Notes: generated by a model not told the origin, from the letters alone. DNA of 37,267 nt from Microcaldota archaeon (GCA_021809925.1 JAJZJV010000004.1:1-37267), one strand, 5' to 3'. Positions 7,992-15,658 are shown, numbered from the stretch's first letter. A program made the numbers and translations.

Positions 7992-8384
7992 ATGCCACGA
8001 ATATTTTCATTTAGAGGAAAGACAATAGAGGATCTTCAGAGCATGAAGATCGATGATTTTGTGATGCTCCTAAACTCAAGAGAGAGAAGGTCTTTCAAGA
8101 GGCAGGGAATGGATTACAAGAGATTAGTCGCAAAGGCAGATAAGATAAAGAAGTCAGGAAGCGAAAAGATTGTCAGAACAAGAACAAGAGAGGCTGTCAT
8201 TCTGCCATCGTGGGTTGGAATGAAATTCGGAGTGCATAATGGAAAGGAGTTCAAGGAGCTTCTAATTGCTCCAGAGATGCTAGGACACAGGCTAGGCGAG
8301 TTCGTCTTCCCGATAAAGCACGTAGTACATTCTGCTCCAGGAATAAGGGCAACGAGAGGAAGCAAGTTCCTTGCGGTGAAGTAG
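7992..8384 (+). CDS. rps19: Small ribosomal subunit protein S19
   Basis: S19 is in the head of the small subunit and contacts S13. The C-terminal half is diagnostic: VGMKFGVHNGKEFKELLI, then EMLGHRLGEFV and APGIRATRGSKFL. The archaeal N-terminal extension with FSFRGKTIEDLQSM and the RRSFKRQG block is present. The 130-residue length is usual. It begins 5 bases after rpl2 and ends directly against the rpl22 ATG. Confidence 0.96.
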   Translation: MPRIFSFRGKTIEDLQSMKIDDFVMLLNSRERRSFKRQGMDYKRLVAKADKIKKSGSEKIVRTRTREAVILPSWVGMKFGVHNGKEFKELLIAPEMLGHRLGEFVFPIKHVVHSAPGIRATRGSKFLAVK

Positions 8385-9026
8385 ATGAGATATTCAAACG
8401 AATTGGTTTTGCAGCTTCCGCGCGCTATGCGCTACGACATCAATGCCAGCTACAAGGATCTTGGGGCTGTCTGTGATGCTATAAGATATAAGAGAGCTGA
8501 CGAAGCTCTTAGGATAATAGACAATATCATCTCAATGTCCATGCCAATAGAATTCAAGAAGCACAATAAACATATGGGCTCAAGGCATGAGCTTGGCGGA
8601 AAAAAGGGAGCTTACCCTAAAAAGGCAGCTAAGGAAATAAAGGTCGTGCTTGTTAACGCCATTGCTAACGCGAGGAATGCCGGGCTTGGTGGAGATGATA
8701 TGTTCATAGTGCACGCTACTGCAAACAAGACAAGGATAGAGAGAAGAAGGCCTTCGAAAGGAACGCTTGCGTGGGGCCGAGGAACGTATGGATTCCCATC
8801 GCCGATGCACAGCGACCTTGAGTATGCGAAGGTTGAGATCGCTCTCGCTAACGGCGATGAGAAAGAGCTCTCGAAGAATATGAGGTACTTCATCAAGAAG
8901 GGCGCTGAAAAGAGGAAGGGAGAGAAGAAAGAGGGCCAGAAGAAGCCAATTAAGAAGGAATCTGCAAAGAAGGGAGAGAAGAAAGAGGCAAAGGCTGAGA
9001 AGAAAGGAGAAAATGTCGGTGAATAA
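8385..9026 (+). CDS. rpl22: Large ribosomal subunit protein L22 with a lysine-rich C-terminal tail
   Basis: L22 lines the exit tunnel. The core has HMGSRHELGGKKGAYPKKAA and the conserved ATANKTRIERRRPSKGTLAWGRG. After about residue 160 the protein continues as a tail of nearly 50 residues made mostly of Lys, Glu and Ala (KKGAEKRKGEKKEGQKKP and further). Such a tail is not part of the L22 fold and is probably disordered and exposed at the ribosome surface or used for rRNA contacts. The start ATG touches the rps19 stop and the end touches the rps3 ATG. Confidence 0.94.
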   Translation: MRYSNELVLQLPRAMRYDINASYKDLGAVCDAIRYKRADEALRIIDNIISMSMPIEFKKHNKHMGSRHELGGKKGAYPKKAAKEIKVVLVNAIANARNAGLGGDDMFIVHATANKTRIERRRPSKGTLAWGRGTYGFPSPMHSDLEYAKVEIALANGDEKELSKNMRYFIKKGAEKRKGEKKEGQKKPIKKESAKKGEKKEAKAEKKGENVGE

Positions 9027-9653
9027 ATGGTAGTGGAGAGAAGATTCATAGAAGACTTGATGATAAAGAATAACATTTCAAAATATCTTGAGAAGGAGCT
9101 TAGCAGGGCAGGCTTCTCAAGAGTTGAGATTCAGAAAACTCCAGTCATAACGAGGATAACAACATATGTCACAAATCCAGGAAGAGTCATTGGCAGGGGA
9201 GGAGAGACAATCAATGCCCTGACAGAGACCATGAAAAAGAAGTTTGGTGTTGAGAATCCTCAGATCAGCGTTGCTGAAGTAAAGAATCCAAAGCTTGAGC
9301 CTATGCTTGTAGGCAAGTATATAGCTAACTCTTTAGAGAGAGGCATGAATGCAAGAAGGCTTCTTCACTCAGCAATAAAGGATATTATGAACAATGGAGC
9401 TCTTGGGGCAGAGATAATTGCTCAGGGAAAGCTTGCTGCGAAGGGAGCAAGGGCAAAGTCGATAAAAGTTAGGCTTGGATATCTGCCAAAAGCAGGAGAT
9501 GTAACAAAGCTTGTTGATGAAGCCAAGATTGCTGCATATCCAAAGTACGGGGCAATAGGGGTAGTAGTAAGGATCGTGCAACCTGGAACAAAGTTCCCTG
9601 ACAGAGAACTTAAGAAGATAGAATTGCCAAAGAACATAGCAGCCTCCAAGTAA
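9027..9653 (+). CDS. rps3: Small ribosomal subunit protein S3 (KH domain)
   Basis: S3 forms part of the mRNA entry site. The N-terminal KH type-2 domain contains the RNA-binding signature NPGRVIGRGGETINAL. The C-terminal domain carries GALGAEIIAQGKLAAKGARAKS and KYGAIGVVVRIVQPGTKFPD, as in archaeal S3. Length is 208 residues. It directly follows rpl22 and is separated by about 40 bases from rpl29. Confidence 0.95.
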   Translation: MVVERRFIEDLMIKNNISKYLEKELSRAGFSRVEIQKTPVITRITTYVTNPGRVIGRGGETINALTETMKKKFGVENPQISVAEVKNPKLEPMLVGKYIANSLERGMNARRLLHSAIKDIMNNGALGAEIIAQGKLAAKGARAKSIKVRLGYLPKAGDVTKLVDEAKIAAYPKYGAIGVVVRIVQPGTKFPDRELKKIELPKNIAASK

Positions 9654-9659
9654 CCAAGA

Positions 9660-9695
9660 AGGTATTTATATCAAATTGTGTAAAAGGTTTTATAA
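9660..9695 (+). promoter_or_regulatory. Possible internal promoter before rpl29-aif1
   Basis: This is the longest gap inside the operon. It contains a TATA-like tatttatatc (about 9662-9671) placed about 25 nt before the rpl29 ATG, followed by an aggtttt stretch. The spacing matches other promoters in this window, so rpl29 and aif1 may also be transcribed separately. Evidence is sequence resemblance only. Confidence 0.4.
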
Positions 9696-9893
9696 ATGAA
9701 GATTAAGGAATTAAGATCCCTTTCAAAGGAAGCTCTCGAAGCTAAGCTTGGGGAGCTGAGGCTTGATGTGAGCATTGAGAGAAGGAAGATAGCATCAACA
9801 GGAGTCGCAAGCAAGAAAGTCAAGCTTAGGGAGATGAAGAGAACCATGGCTCAAATATTGACTCTGCTTAAGGAGAGAGGTGCCAAAGCGTAA
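9696..9893 (+). CDS. rpl29: Large ribosomal subunit protein L29
   Basis: L29 is a small two-helix protein near the tunnel exit. The 65 residues start MKIKELRSLSKEALEAKLGEL and end in a Lys/Arg-rich second helix (KVKLREMKRTMAQILTLLKER), the normal form. Its stop codon shares one base with the aif1 ATG. Confidence 0.94.
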   Translation: MKIKELRSLSKEALEAKLGELRLDVSIERRKIASTGVASKKVKLREMKRTMAQILTLLKERGAKA

Positions 9894-10198
9894 TGCCTGA
9901 TATATGTCCAAAGTGCGGTCTGCCAAAGGAAATCTGCGTATGCGATATTCTTGATAGGGAGACAAACAGAAGGATCAAGATCTATACGGAAAAGAAGAAG
10001 TTCAGGAAGTTCATGACTGTTGTCAATGGCCTCAGTGGAGATGAGTTGGAGAAGACTGCAAAGGAACTTAAGAGAATGCTAGCATGCGGAGGAACATACA
10101 AGAACGGGACCATAGAACTCCAGGGAGGAGACAAGGAAGGAGTAAAGAAAGCATTGATCAGCTTAGGCTATCCTGAAGAAAGCATAGACGTATCCTGA
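9893..10198 (+). CDS. Translation initiation factor aIF1 (SUI1 family)
   Basis: aIF1 binds the small subunit near the P site and enforces correct start-codon choice. The 101-residue protein has an N-terminal four-Cys cluster (CPKCGLPKEICVCD) found in many archaeal copies, then the SUI1 fold with MTVVNGLSGDELEKTAKELK, the LACGGTYKNGTIELQG core and KKALISLGYPEESI. In many archaea this gene sits at the same place, after L29, followed by the RNase P subunit gene rnp1 and S17. Here the cluster ends and a peroxiredoxin follows. Confidence 0.93.
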   Translation: MPDICPKCGLPKEICVCDILDRETNRRIKIYTEKKKFRKFMTVVNGLSGDELEKTAKELKRMLACGGTYKNGTIELQGGDKEGVKKALISLGYPEESIDVS

Positions 10199-10269
10199 TA
10201 AAGGGAAATTCAGTAAAACCTTTTATCTTTTTCAGTTATAAGTCAATTATAATTGTTAGAGATGATAAT

Positions 10270-10866
10270 ATGCAAGGAGAATTAAGAATAGGCGAGTCTG
10301 CTCCAGAGATAAAGTCAAAGGCATGGTACCCAAAGAGCAACAAGATAGAGGAATTCGTGCTGTCTGAGCACAGGGGGAAATGGGTCATACTCACATTCTA
10401 CCCGGGAGACTTCACATTTGTATGCGCAACAGATATAGAGGCTTTCATGTCATCGCACCAGGATTTCGAGAAGAATGGAGCAATTATAGTCGCGATAAGC
10501 ACTGACAGCGTATTCTCGCATAAGGCATGGAGCGAGACCTCTCCGAGGGTGAAGGAGAGCACAATACCACTCATAGATGATTTCAACAAGAAGATCTCTA
10601 CAAAGTACGGTTTCCTAAACGAGGAGAGCGGCGCTGCGAGAAGAGGAACAGTAATAATAGATCCGGATATGAAGGTACAGTACATAGCGATACACAATGA
10701 TGCACTGGGTAAAGATGTGGAGCATATCTTTACCTCCTTTATGGGATTGAAATACATAAGAGAGACAAAGATGTCTGAGGGGCATGTCTGCGCAATCCCG
10801 GCCAACTGGCGCCTTGGGAAGAAGGCTCTCGATATAGACATTGTGAACGACATAGGAAAGCTCTGA
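10270..10866 (+). CDS. Peroxiredoxin (AhpC/TSA family, typical 2-Cys layout)
   Basis: The enzyme reduces hydrogen peroxide and organic hydroperoxides using cysteine chemistry in the cytoplasm. The peroxidatic Cys is at about residue 52 in FYPGDFTFVCATD; the usual Pro after this Cys is Ala here. A likely resolving Cys is at about 174 in GHVCAIPANW. The 198-residue length fits 2-Cys AhpC. The upstream gap holds TATA-like runs and a gagatgata stretch before the ATG. No reductase gene (AhpF or thioredoxin) is adjacent, although a flavin-reductase-like gene lies convergently downstream. Confidence 0.92.
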   Translation: MQGELRIGESAPEIKSKAWYPKSNKIEEFVLSEHRGKWVILTFYPGDFTFVCATDIEAFMSSHQDFEKNGAIIVAISTDSVFSHKAWSETSPRVKESTIPLIDDFNKKISTKYGFLNEESGAARRGTVIIDPDMKVQYIAIHNDALGKDVEHIFTSFMGLKYIRETKMSEGHVCAIPANWRLGKKALDIDIVNDIGKL

Positions 10867-10873
10867 TAAGAAG

Positions 10874-10902
10874 GCGCCGGGGGCGCTCTTTCTTAATTTT
10901 TT
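10874..10902 (+). terminator. Hairpin and T-tract between convergent genes
   Basis: A 5-bp GC stem (gcgcc, loop ggg, ggcgc; 10874-10886) is followed by a T-rich run to about 10902. It lies just after the peroxiredoxin stop and before the end of the convergent flavin-reductase-like gene. Archaeal termination depends mainly on the T-tract, so the stem may be secondary. Confidence 0.5.
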
Positions 10903-10966
10903 TATCTGATATCAGAGAATTCTTTAACTATACTGCACCATAGAGTAGTATTTGGGGCATGCGAAC

Positions 10967-11533
10967 TTAGCTCTTCTTGTGCTTCTTTTCCAACGCTTCC
11001 AATTCTTCCTGTGTCATTTTCTGGGACTGAGCGACAAAATCAGTAACCTTCTTGTAAGTGCCAGAGCTGAAGATTATTGGAACTGCCTCTTTCCTGACTT
11101 CTGAGTGCAAAACTTCCCCTATTATCATCATCTTGCTGCCTATGTTTTCATGACGTATTACCTTGCATTCCAGATTCAGTGCTGCTCCCTTTAGCATTGT
11201 AACATTTATCTCCTTTGCACCATAGAATTCTACGCCAAGCTCCTTAAGCATTGATATCTTGTTAATGTCCTTGCCACTCCTGCTTCCGGATATGCTTGAT
11301 ATGCCATTGTGCTCTTCTGCAGCTATGTTTACTCCAAAGACATTTGTCTCGAGTATATTCTCTGCTGTTGCAGAGCTCATGCCAATGTTTATCATTACAA
11401 GCCATGGGAAATATGAAACGACATGAGTCCATTCAGCTGCCATTATGTTCTCTCCATGCTTTCCGTTGCTTGTTATGAGTCCGACATTTGTTACAAATTT
11501 CTTAGCTTCGTCGCTTCCATATTTAAGGTCCAT
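10967..11533 (-). CDS. Flavin reductase-like FMN-binding protein
   Basis: The 188-residue protein has the split-barrel FMN-binding layout of the flavin reductase-like family: an N-terminal VTNVGLITSNGKHGENIMAAEW, a PWLVMINIG strand, an NVFGVNIAAEEH segment, and late residues GSKMMIIGEVLHSEV. Family members bind FMN and often reduce it or act as small NAD(P)H oxidoreductases; the substrate cannot be told. It ends in a Lys/Glu-rich helix. It converges on the peroxiredoxin gene, so a redox link is possible but unproven. Confidence 0.8.
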   Translation of the reverse strand: MDLKYGSDEAKKFVTNVGLITSNGKHGENIMAAEWTHVVSYFPWLVMINIGMSSATAENILETNVFGVNIAAEEHNGISSISGSRSGKDINKISMLKELGVEFYGAKEINVTMLKGAALNLECKVIRHENIGSKMMIIGEVLHSEVRKEAVPIIFSSGTYKKVTDFVAQSQKMTQEELEALEKKHKKS

Positions 11534-11596
11534 TCTCTCACCATCGATAATTTAGGATAATCAATTGATTATGCAGTAATATATTGCAGTAAAGGT

Positions 11597-11745
11597 TTTT
11601 ATTTATATAGGGCATCCTATATTTATCATGCCTAAGTGTGTCGTCAAATATTCTGGCCGGGTATTGCGATAAAGCAGGTTGACGCAAAGGAGATCGCAAA
11701 AGTTATTTCTTTCTGAACCTAGCATTAAGATTCAGAAAGTTCTTT
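11597..11745 (+). ncRNA. Candidate short transcription unit (small RNA or broken micro-gene)
   Basis: A strong TATA-like tttatttatatag (11598-11610) is followed by an ATG at 11628. The reading frame stops after 14 codons (MPKCVVKYSGRVLR). A second frame through the same stretch reads on to a TGA at 11714-11716 (IKQVDAKEIAKVISF), so one frameshift would give a peptide of about 29 residues. Just beyond is a perfect 9-bp inverted repeat (11709-11717 with 11731-11739) and then a T-rich run, like a terminator. Promoter, body of about 110 nt and terminator suggest a transcribed unit. It is either a small RNA, a decayed small gene or chance. Confidence 0.3.
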
Positions 11746-11842
11746 ATCATTTTTGCAACGCTTTCGGCAGCATATGGCAAATTCACTAACGCCTAAAAAT
11801 TAGTAAATTCTGAAATTTATTTATAGTAAGATTTTTATGGAA

Positions 11843-12583
11843 TTAGTGGGATACAATACAGGTAACACTAGAATAGGTATGTGCAAGACTTCCTATTGCT
11901 GCCGCGATGTTAGCTGCTACAATTCCATCAGAAGGAAGTGAGTCGGATCCTATAACTATCTGAACTACAGGCTGTCCTGCATTATTTATGATGGGTATAT
12001 TCTGGAATGAGATGCCCGCAAGTGAACTGTTATTATTTGAAGCTATAGTGAATAAATCCTGCACAAATTGATCTCCAGCCTGAACGGTTCCATTAGCAGA
12101 GTAACCTGCTATCAATATCCGAGTACTACCATAAGCTTGGACTATGTTGCTGTTTGAGGTGGGGCTTATTCCATTCTGTTTTTCTATCTGTTGACTTATT
12201 AGATTACCATGACCCCCCGATTCGGTGCCATTACCGACAGATATTAAAGTAGTGCTTGGATTTGCCTGAGAATCGAACACAACAAGAGGAGTTACTGCTG
12301 TGTTGAGATTATTTGGCACTGCTGCAAGAGTAGTTGAAGGCGTGCACTGAGTATTGTTCAGACTGCTGCTCAGACTGGCAATTGTATTGTTATCTGAAGT
12401 TAGTTGTGTCTTTAGATTATTGTTTTCACTTTGTAGATTGCCTACATTGGTTTGTAAAGCATTGCTATGGTTGGTCGCTACAATATAAAGTAAAGACAAT
12501 ACAATCAATATTAATGCTAAGCACCCGATTATTGCTTTAGTTAATGTGCTTGATTTAGTAGGGATTTCGCCATCTCCTTCCAT
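11843..12583 (-). CDS. Membrane-anchored surface protein with a coiled coil and an S-layer-like domain
   Basis: The 246-residue protein has a short cytoplasmic N-terminus, one membrane helix at about residues 16-36 (IIGCLALILIVLSLLYIVA), an Asn/Leu-rich coiled-coil stretch (NVGNLQSENNNLKTQL), and an external domain. The external part has VVFDSQANPSTTLISVGNG and, later, TRILIAGYSANGTVQAGD, which recall the repeat found near the C-terminus of archaeal S-layer proteins, where a similar LISVGGP strand is followed by an ILIAGY strand. Asn-x-Ser/Thr sites suggest N-glycosylation. S-layer relatedness is an inference. Confidence 0.6.
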   Translation of the reverse strand: MEGDGEIPTKSSTLTKAIIGCLALILIVLSLLYIVATNHSNALQTNVGNLQSENNNLKTQLTSDNNTIASLSSSLNNTQCTPSTTLAAVPNNLNTAVTPLVVFDSQANPSTTLISVGNGTESGGHGNLISQQIEKQNGISPTSNSNIVQAYGSTRILIAGYSANGTVQAGDQFVQDLFTIASNNNSSLAGISFQNIPIINNAGQPVVQIVIGSDSLPSDGIVAANIAAAIGSLAHTYSSVTCIVSH

Positions 12584-12686
12584 AATACCACTAGTAATTA
12601 ATAGCTAAATGCTAAGTACATTTTTAGAATTACAGTAAAAGTTTAATAAATGTATGCTCCGCCCTCTCAAAAACGATGATTTTGAT

Positions 12687-12712
12687 GAAACTTTTTCCAA
12701 AAGTTTCTTTTT
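12687..12712. terminator. 9-bp perfect hairpin next to tRNA-Asp
   Basis: gaaactttt and aaaagtttc (12687-12695 and 12699-12707) form a perfect stem with a 3-base loop, with T-runs on the plus side. The minus-strand tRNA-Asp would read into it about 35 bases after its 3' end, so it may end that transcript. A variant with the same tttttgatgaa lead occurs at 26034-26062, so this may be a dispersed element. Confidence 0.4.
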
Positions 12713-12742
12713 CGAACCCTGAGCTGCGTCTTCAGAAATGGA

Positions 12743-12815
12743 CGCCTTGGCCGGGATTCGAACCCGGGTCGCAGCCGTGACAGGGCCGCATGCTGGTCCA
12801 CTACACTACCAAGGC
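12743..12815 (-). tRNA. tRNA-Asp (anticodon GTC)
   Basis: Read on the minus strand, the 73-nt sequence forms a 7-bp acceptor (GCCTTGG with CCAAGGC), a T-arm CCGGG-TTCGAAT-CCCGG, and an anticodon arm CGGCC-CTGTCAC-GGCTG giving anticodon GTC. The discriminator base is G, as expected for Asp. No intron. CCA is not encoded directly after the discriminator; the following bases are TCCA. Confidence 0.95.
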
Positions 12816-12883
12816 ACTCTATAAATAGCACTAATTATTTGTTAGCAATAATATTAAACCTTTATATGGGTTCAGGAATCAAA

Positions 12884-13705
12884 CTATCTTGAAAATACGT
12901 ATCTTTCTCCTCCTGTAAGCAGATGCATAGATATTCTTGAGATGGATTCTGCATCTACCTCCATAGCAGAAGGAAGTGGAGCAACAAGCACCCTGCCTTC
13001 TTCCAGTTCTACATCATAACCATTGTTTTGTATCACAACACGCTCCCCAGAGGATCTTATTCTAAGAACAGCCGGATCAGTAAGCTTGATCTCTCCATAA
13101 GAATTAATCCAGAGAGTAGATGGAGAGATGTTGCCATGTACATTTCCTGCCTTTTTAAGGTCTTGGCCCAGCTCGGTTAGCTGCTCAGCCAAAGCAAGAC
13201 CCTCTTTTCCATTGATCTCTCTTGACATTAATACCTCGCCGAGAGTCCTTCCCTCTATCGGTTCTATATAATATCCAACAGTCCTTGACATCGCATCTCT
13301 CGCAACACCTGTTGGGGGTGGAATATGTTTTGGGCTTGACATCCCTAAAGAGGTCTGTGCGCAAAATGCACTCTCGTTTGAAAAGTCAGTATCGCTATCA
13401 CTCCTAAATAACCCCACATATGTACTTTCTCTTGTGCTGATTGAGGATGCTACACCATGAACCTCTCTCCAGAGAATGCTGAAGAAAGAAGAAGAAGTAT
13501 TGCCTTGTTCGGTAAGGGAGAATTCATCTCCAGATTGGTATGCGAAACCAATTACATAAAGTTTCCTTAACGAGGCTTTTATAGCATCGATGCCTATGCT
13601 GTTCTTCATCTTGGAGTCAAGATCTTCTGCAGAAGACTTTTTTGAATCATGCATGAATGCAAGCACTTTGGCTTCTGTAGAGGAGATCATTACAGAATAT
13701 ACCAT
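12884..13705 (-). CDS. Winged-helix plus protein kinase-like (probable pseudokinase) protein
   Basis: Residues 5-70 look like a winged helix-turn-helix (STEAKVLAFMHDSKKSSAED, then KASLRKLYVIGFAYQ and FSLTEQG). Residues 140-215 look like the core of a protein kinase: a hinge-like YYIEPIEGRTLGEVL, then HGNISPSTLWI where HRD-x-x-x-x-N is expected, and LTDPAV where DFG is expected. The catalytic Asp of HRD is Asn and DFG is DPA, so activity is doubtful. The frame stays open upstream to 13993 through a TnpB relic. ATG 13705 is chosen because a TATA box (about 13733-13745) lies about 30 nt before it and the TnpB right end stops just upstream. Confidence 0.55.
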   Translation of the reverse strand: MVYSVMISSTEAKVLAFMHDSKKSSAEDLDSKMKNSIGIDAIKASLRKLYVIGFAYQSGDEFSLTEQGNTSSSFFSILWREVHGVASSISTRESTYVGLFRSDSDTDFSNESAFCAQTSLGMSSPKHIPPPTGVARDAMSRTVGYYIEPIEGRTLGEVLMSREINGKEGLALAEQLTELGQDLKKAGNVHGNISPSTLWINSYGEIKLTDPAVLRIRSSGERVVIQNNGYDVELEEGRVLVAPLPSAMEVDAESISRISMHLLTGGERYVFSR

Positions 13706-13732
13706 AAAATCACAATCAATCAGATAATGATT

Positions 13733-13745
13733 AAAATATATACTT
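13733..13745 (-). promoter_or_regulatory. TATA box of the winged-helix/pseudokinase gene
   Basis: On the minus strand, agtatatatttta lies about 30 nt before ATG 13705, the spacing seen for other short-leader genes here. It sits immediately outside the TnpB-type right end (13751-13785), so the insertion has landed at the edge of this promoter without removing it. Confidence 0.5.
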
Positions 13746-13750
13746 TCCGT

Positions 13751-14090
13751 GTAAACTACCCACCAGTAAGGGTGTGAGCTTTCCATAAGTTGATGAAAAT
13801 GTCGCACTGTAACAATCAGTTCAGCAATCGCATCTGGATGGATTATGTCGTTTACGGGAACTCTCCTATTGGAAATCTGAAGAGCAATATGGTTAGTATC
13901 GTCTCTCCGATCCGATAAGGACTTTGTGGCAATATTAAGGCCTGCATTTCTATTGGAGTTCATGACAACTCTGCATTCCTTGCATCTGAACAAGGCATAT
14001 TTTCTATCGACATGTTCTTTTCTGATAGTAGCACGGCAGAAAGAGAACTTAGAGGCATGCCGCGCATCAATGATACTCGGAGTAATGTTT
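13751..14090 (-). pseudogene. Relic of a TnpB (IS200/IS605 family) gene with its right end
   Basis: On the minus strand from about 14080, a frame reads ITPSIIDARHASK, FSFC and KYALFRCKECRVVMNSNRNAG, ending LNIA. The Cys-x-x-Cys followed by N-R-N-A-x-x-N-I is the zinc ribbon and final catalytic region of TnpB; the first ribbon CxxC appears mutated to F-S-F-C. The frame is closed upstream by a TGA and no TnpB N-terminal or RuvC core can be found. At 13751-13785 a degenerate hairpin sequence ending (minus strand) GGTGGGTAGTTTAC matches IS605-type right ends. The reading frame runs by chance into the next gene. Bases 14090-14418 hold only weak frames on both strands that I cannot assign. Confidence 0.65.
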
Positions 14091-14418
14091 TGTCAAAGAT
14101 AAACAACAATTCTATTTCGCGGATAGATTCACAATCCAATAAAAGCATATTCATATCAAAAATTTTACAGTTGCGTGGAACATTGAATTTGGAGGTAATT
14201 CCCCTGGATTTATCTTTGCTTCTCCAAACAGACATAAACTTGAACATTGAATCCTGTTCTTGCTTTGAATTCAGCAGGAGTCTTTCTATGGAAATCCGTA
14301 AAGACATTGCAGAAATGCTTATCTTCTCAAAGTACCTTGTAGCCAAATCTAAAGAAATAGGAAAAGAAGAAGTAAAAGAAAGACACCGTACGGTGTTCGA
14401 TCCGATAATTATATGGTC

Positions 14419-15171
14419 TTAGTTATAGTATACGTCCCCTATATAGTTGCCTCCTTTGTATATGTACGCACTCTCATAAGAACCATTTGAGAGATAGTAA
14501 ACTTCAGCACCATTCGAGAGCGAAATTGATATGTACTGATAACCACTTCCGGATTCATTCTTTGCTGTGCCCAAAGAGACATCTCCATTCAGGACAGATG
14601 CAGCCTGATTCAGTATTATCGATGTATCTACAGTATATCCGTTCGCCACATAGACGCTTACGCTTGCATTAGGAGTAAGCCCTACAGCATAATTCTCTAC
14701 CTGCTGTTTCATGCTATCGAGCACTCCTGCTATTTGGCTATTCTGGTAGGAGGGTTGTACTTCTGTGAAGTATACTTCTCCAACATAATTCCAGTTAGGA
14801 GTATATACTAATGCCGAATAATAAGAGCCATCATAACCCCCTGAAAAAGATATCGAGTATCCACTTGAAGACTGTACATAGTAATTCTGGTAGCCATTAT
14901 AAGAGTCATTATACACTCCAGCGGCATTATTATTTATCATGCTTGCTGCCTGTTGCAGAACCACTGCCATTTTACTGGAGTACGAACTGTTAGACAGTGA
15001 GATGCTGACATTATATCCAGAATAAGTCGGTATTAAACCTACGTTAGATTGTAATACACTATTAGACATTCCGTTTAATACCGTGCCTGCTGGTTGGTTT
15101 GCTGCATTGAGCAAAGGAATAGATCCTAAAGCAAAAACGGCCATCATGTACACTAGAGTCTGTATTTTCAT
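14419..15171 (-). CDS. Secreted protein with an internal duplication
   Basis: ATG 15171 gives a clean signal peptide (MKIQTLVYMMAVFALGSIPL then LNAANQ); the frame is open to 15243, but a TATA box lies at about 15226-15240, so an upstream start would not be transcribed. The remaining 230 residues consist of two similar domains, about 55-135 and 171-249. Each has VS(I/V)S/V strands, a helix with LQQAASM or LNQAASVLN, a Tyr/Ser/Gly-rich hairpin, and an end NYVGEVYF or NYIGDVYYN. The composition is typical of an exported surface protein. I do not recognise the fold. Confidence 0.7.
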   Translation of the reverse strand: MKIQTLVYMMAVFALGSIPLLNAANQPAGTVLNGMSNSVLQSNVGLIPTYSGYNVSISLSNSSYSSKMAVVLQQAASMINNNAAGVYNDSYNGYQNYYVQSSSGYSISFSGGYDGSYYSALVYTPNWNYVGEVYFTEVQPSYQNSQIAGVLDSMKQQVENYAVGLTPNASVSVYVANGYTVDTSIILNQAASVLNGDVSLGTAKNESGSGYQYISISLSNGAEVYYLSNGSYESAYIYKGGNYIGDVYYN

Positions 15172-15307
15172 ATAATCGGAATATCTCTTGTTTTTGGTGA
15201 TATATGAGCTTTGTGCTGCATGAATAGATAAATATATAAACATTTCCTAGATGGAGTGCTGTGGGAGTTGACATTTACATTCAATCGCCTCGCCGATCCC
15301 AATATCC

Positions 15308-15658
15308 TTAGATAACATACCTAATCGCATATGCAGGGAGACAACAAAAGATATGCGTCGATACCTTTTCCAAGAACCCTATGGATTGATAATCTCTAAA
15401 ATTCCTCTCTTGTTTTATCACAAGTGCAACGACATATTTTGCGAATTTCTTCGTATGGCCATATCTCTGCACTATGACACGGGCCTCCGCCCAAACCTTT
15501 ACTGTTTTATCATATATATTTCTATTGACGGTTTCATGGCTGTCAACTCCTGGCGATGCAACCAAACCTCTAAGAGACTCTATGCTAACCTGTTTCCGAA
15601 GATAAAAAGAAAAAGAAAATTCATATTCATTTGGATGAAAAGAGTATTGATATGCCAA
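15308..15658 (-). CDS. Hypothetical protein, uncertain coding strand
   Basis: The minus-strand frame is open for 116 codons from a TTG, and further upstream without a standard start to about 15717. It reads like a real protein in places (KTVKVWAEARVIVQRYGHTK, then KFAKYVVALVIKQERNFRDY) with a balanced charge pattern. The plus strand is also open over 15353-15721, but its product is rich in Cys, Trp and Phe and looks like an antisense shadow. No promoter or start codon is convincing, so this may be a decayed gene. The rest of the 485-base stretch between the secreted protein and tRNA-Tyr holds nothing else I can assign. Confidence 0.3.
   Translation of the reverse strand: MAYQYSFHPNEYEFSFSFYLRKQVSIESLRGLVASPGVDSHETVNRNIYDKTVKVWAEARVIVQRYGHTKKFAKYVVALVIKQERNFRDYQSIGFLEKVSTHIFCCLPAYAIRYVI

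Noticed and set aside
12884-13993. A single 369-residue protein starting with FRCKECRVV
   Set aside because: The first 96 codons are TnpB-derived plus intergenic sequence, and a TATA box and ATG inside the frame mark the true gene start.
14012-14422. Open frame of 136 codons on the plus strand
   Set aside because: Its first part is antisense to the TnpB zinc ribbon, no motif is recognisable, and there is no promoter; a real small gene at the 3' end cannot be fully excluded.
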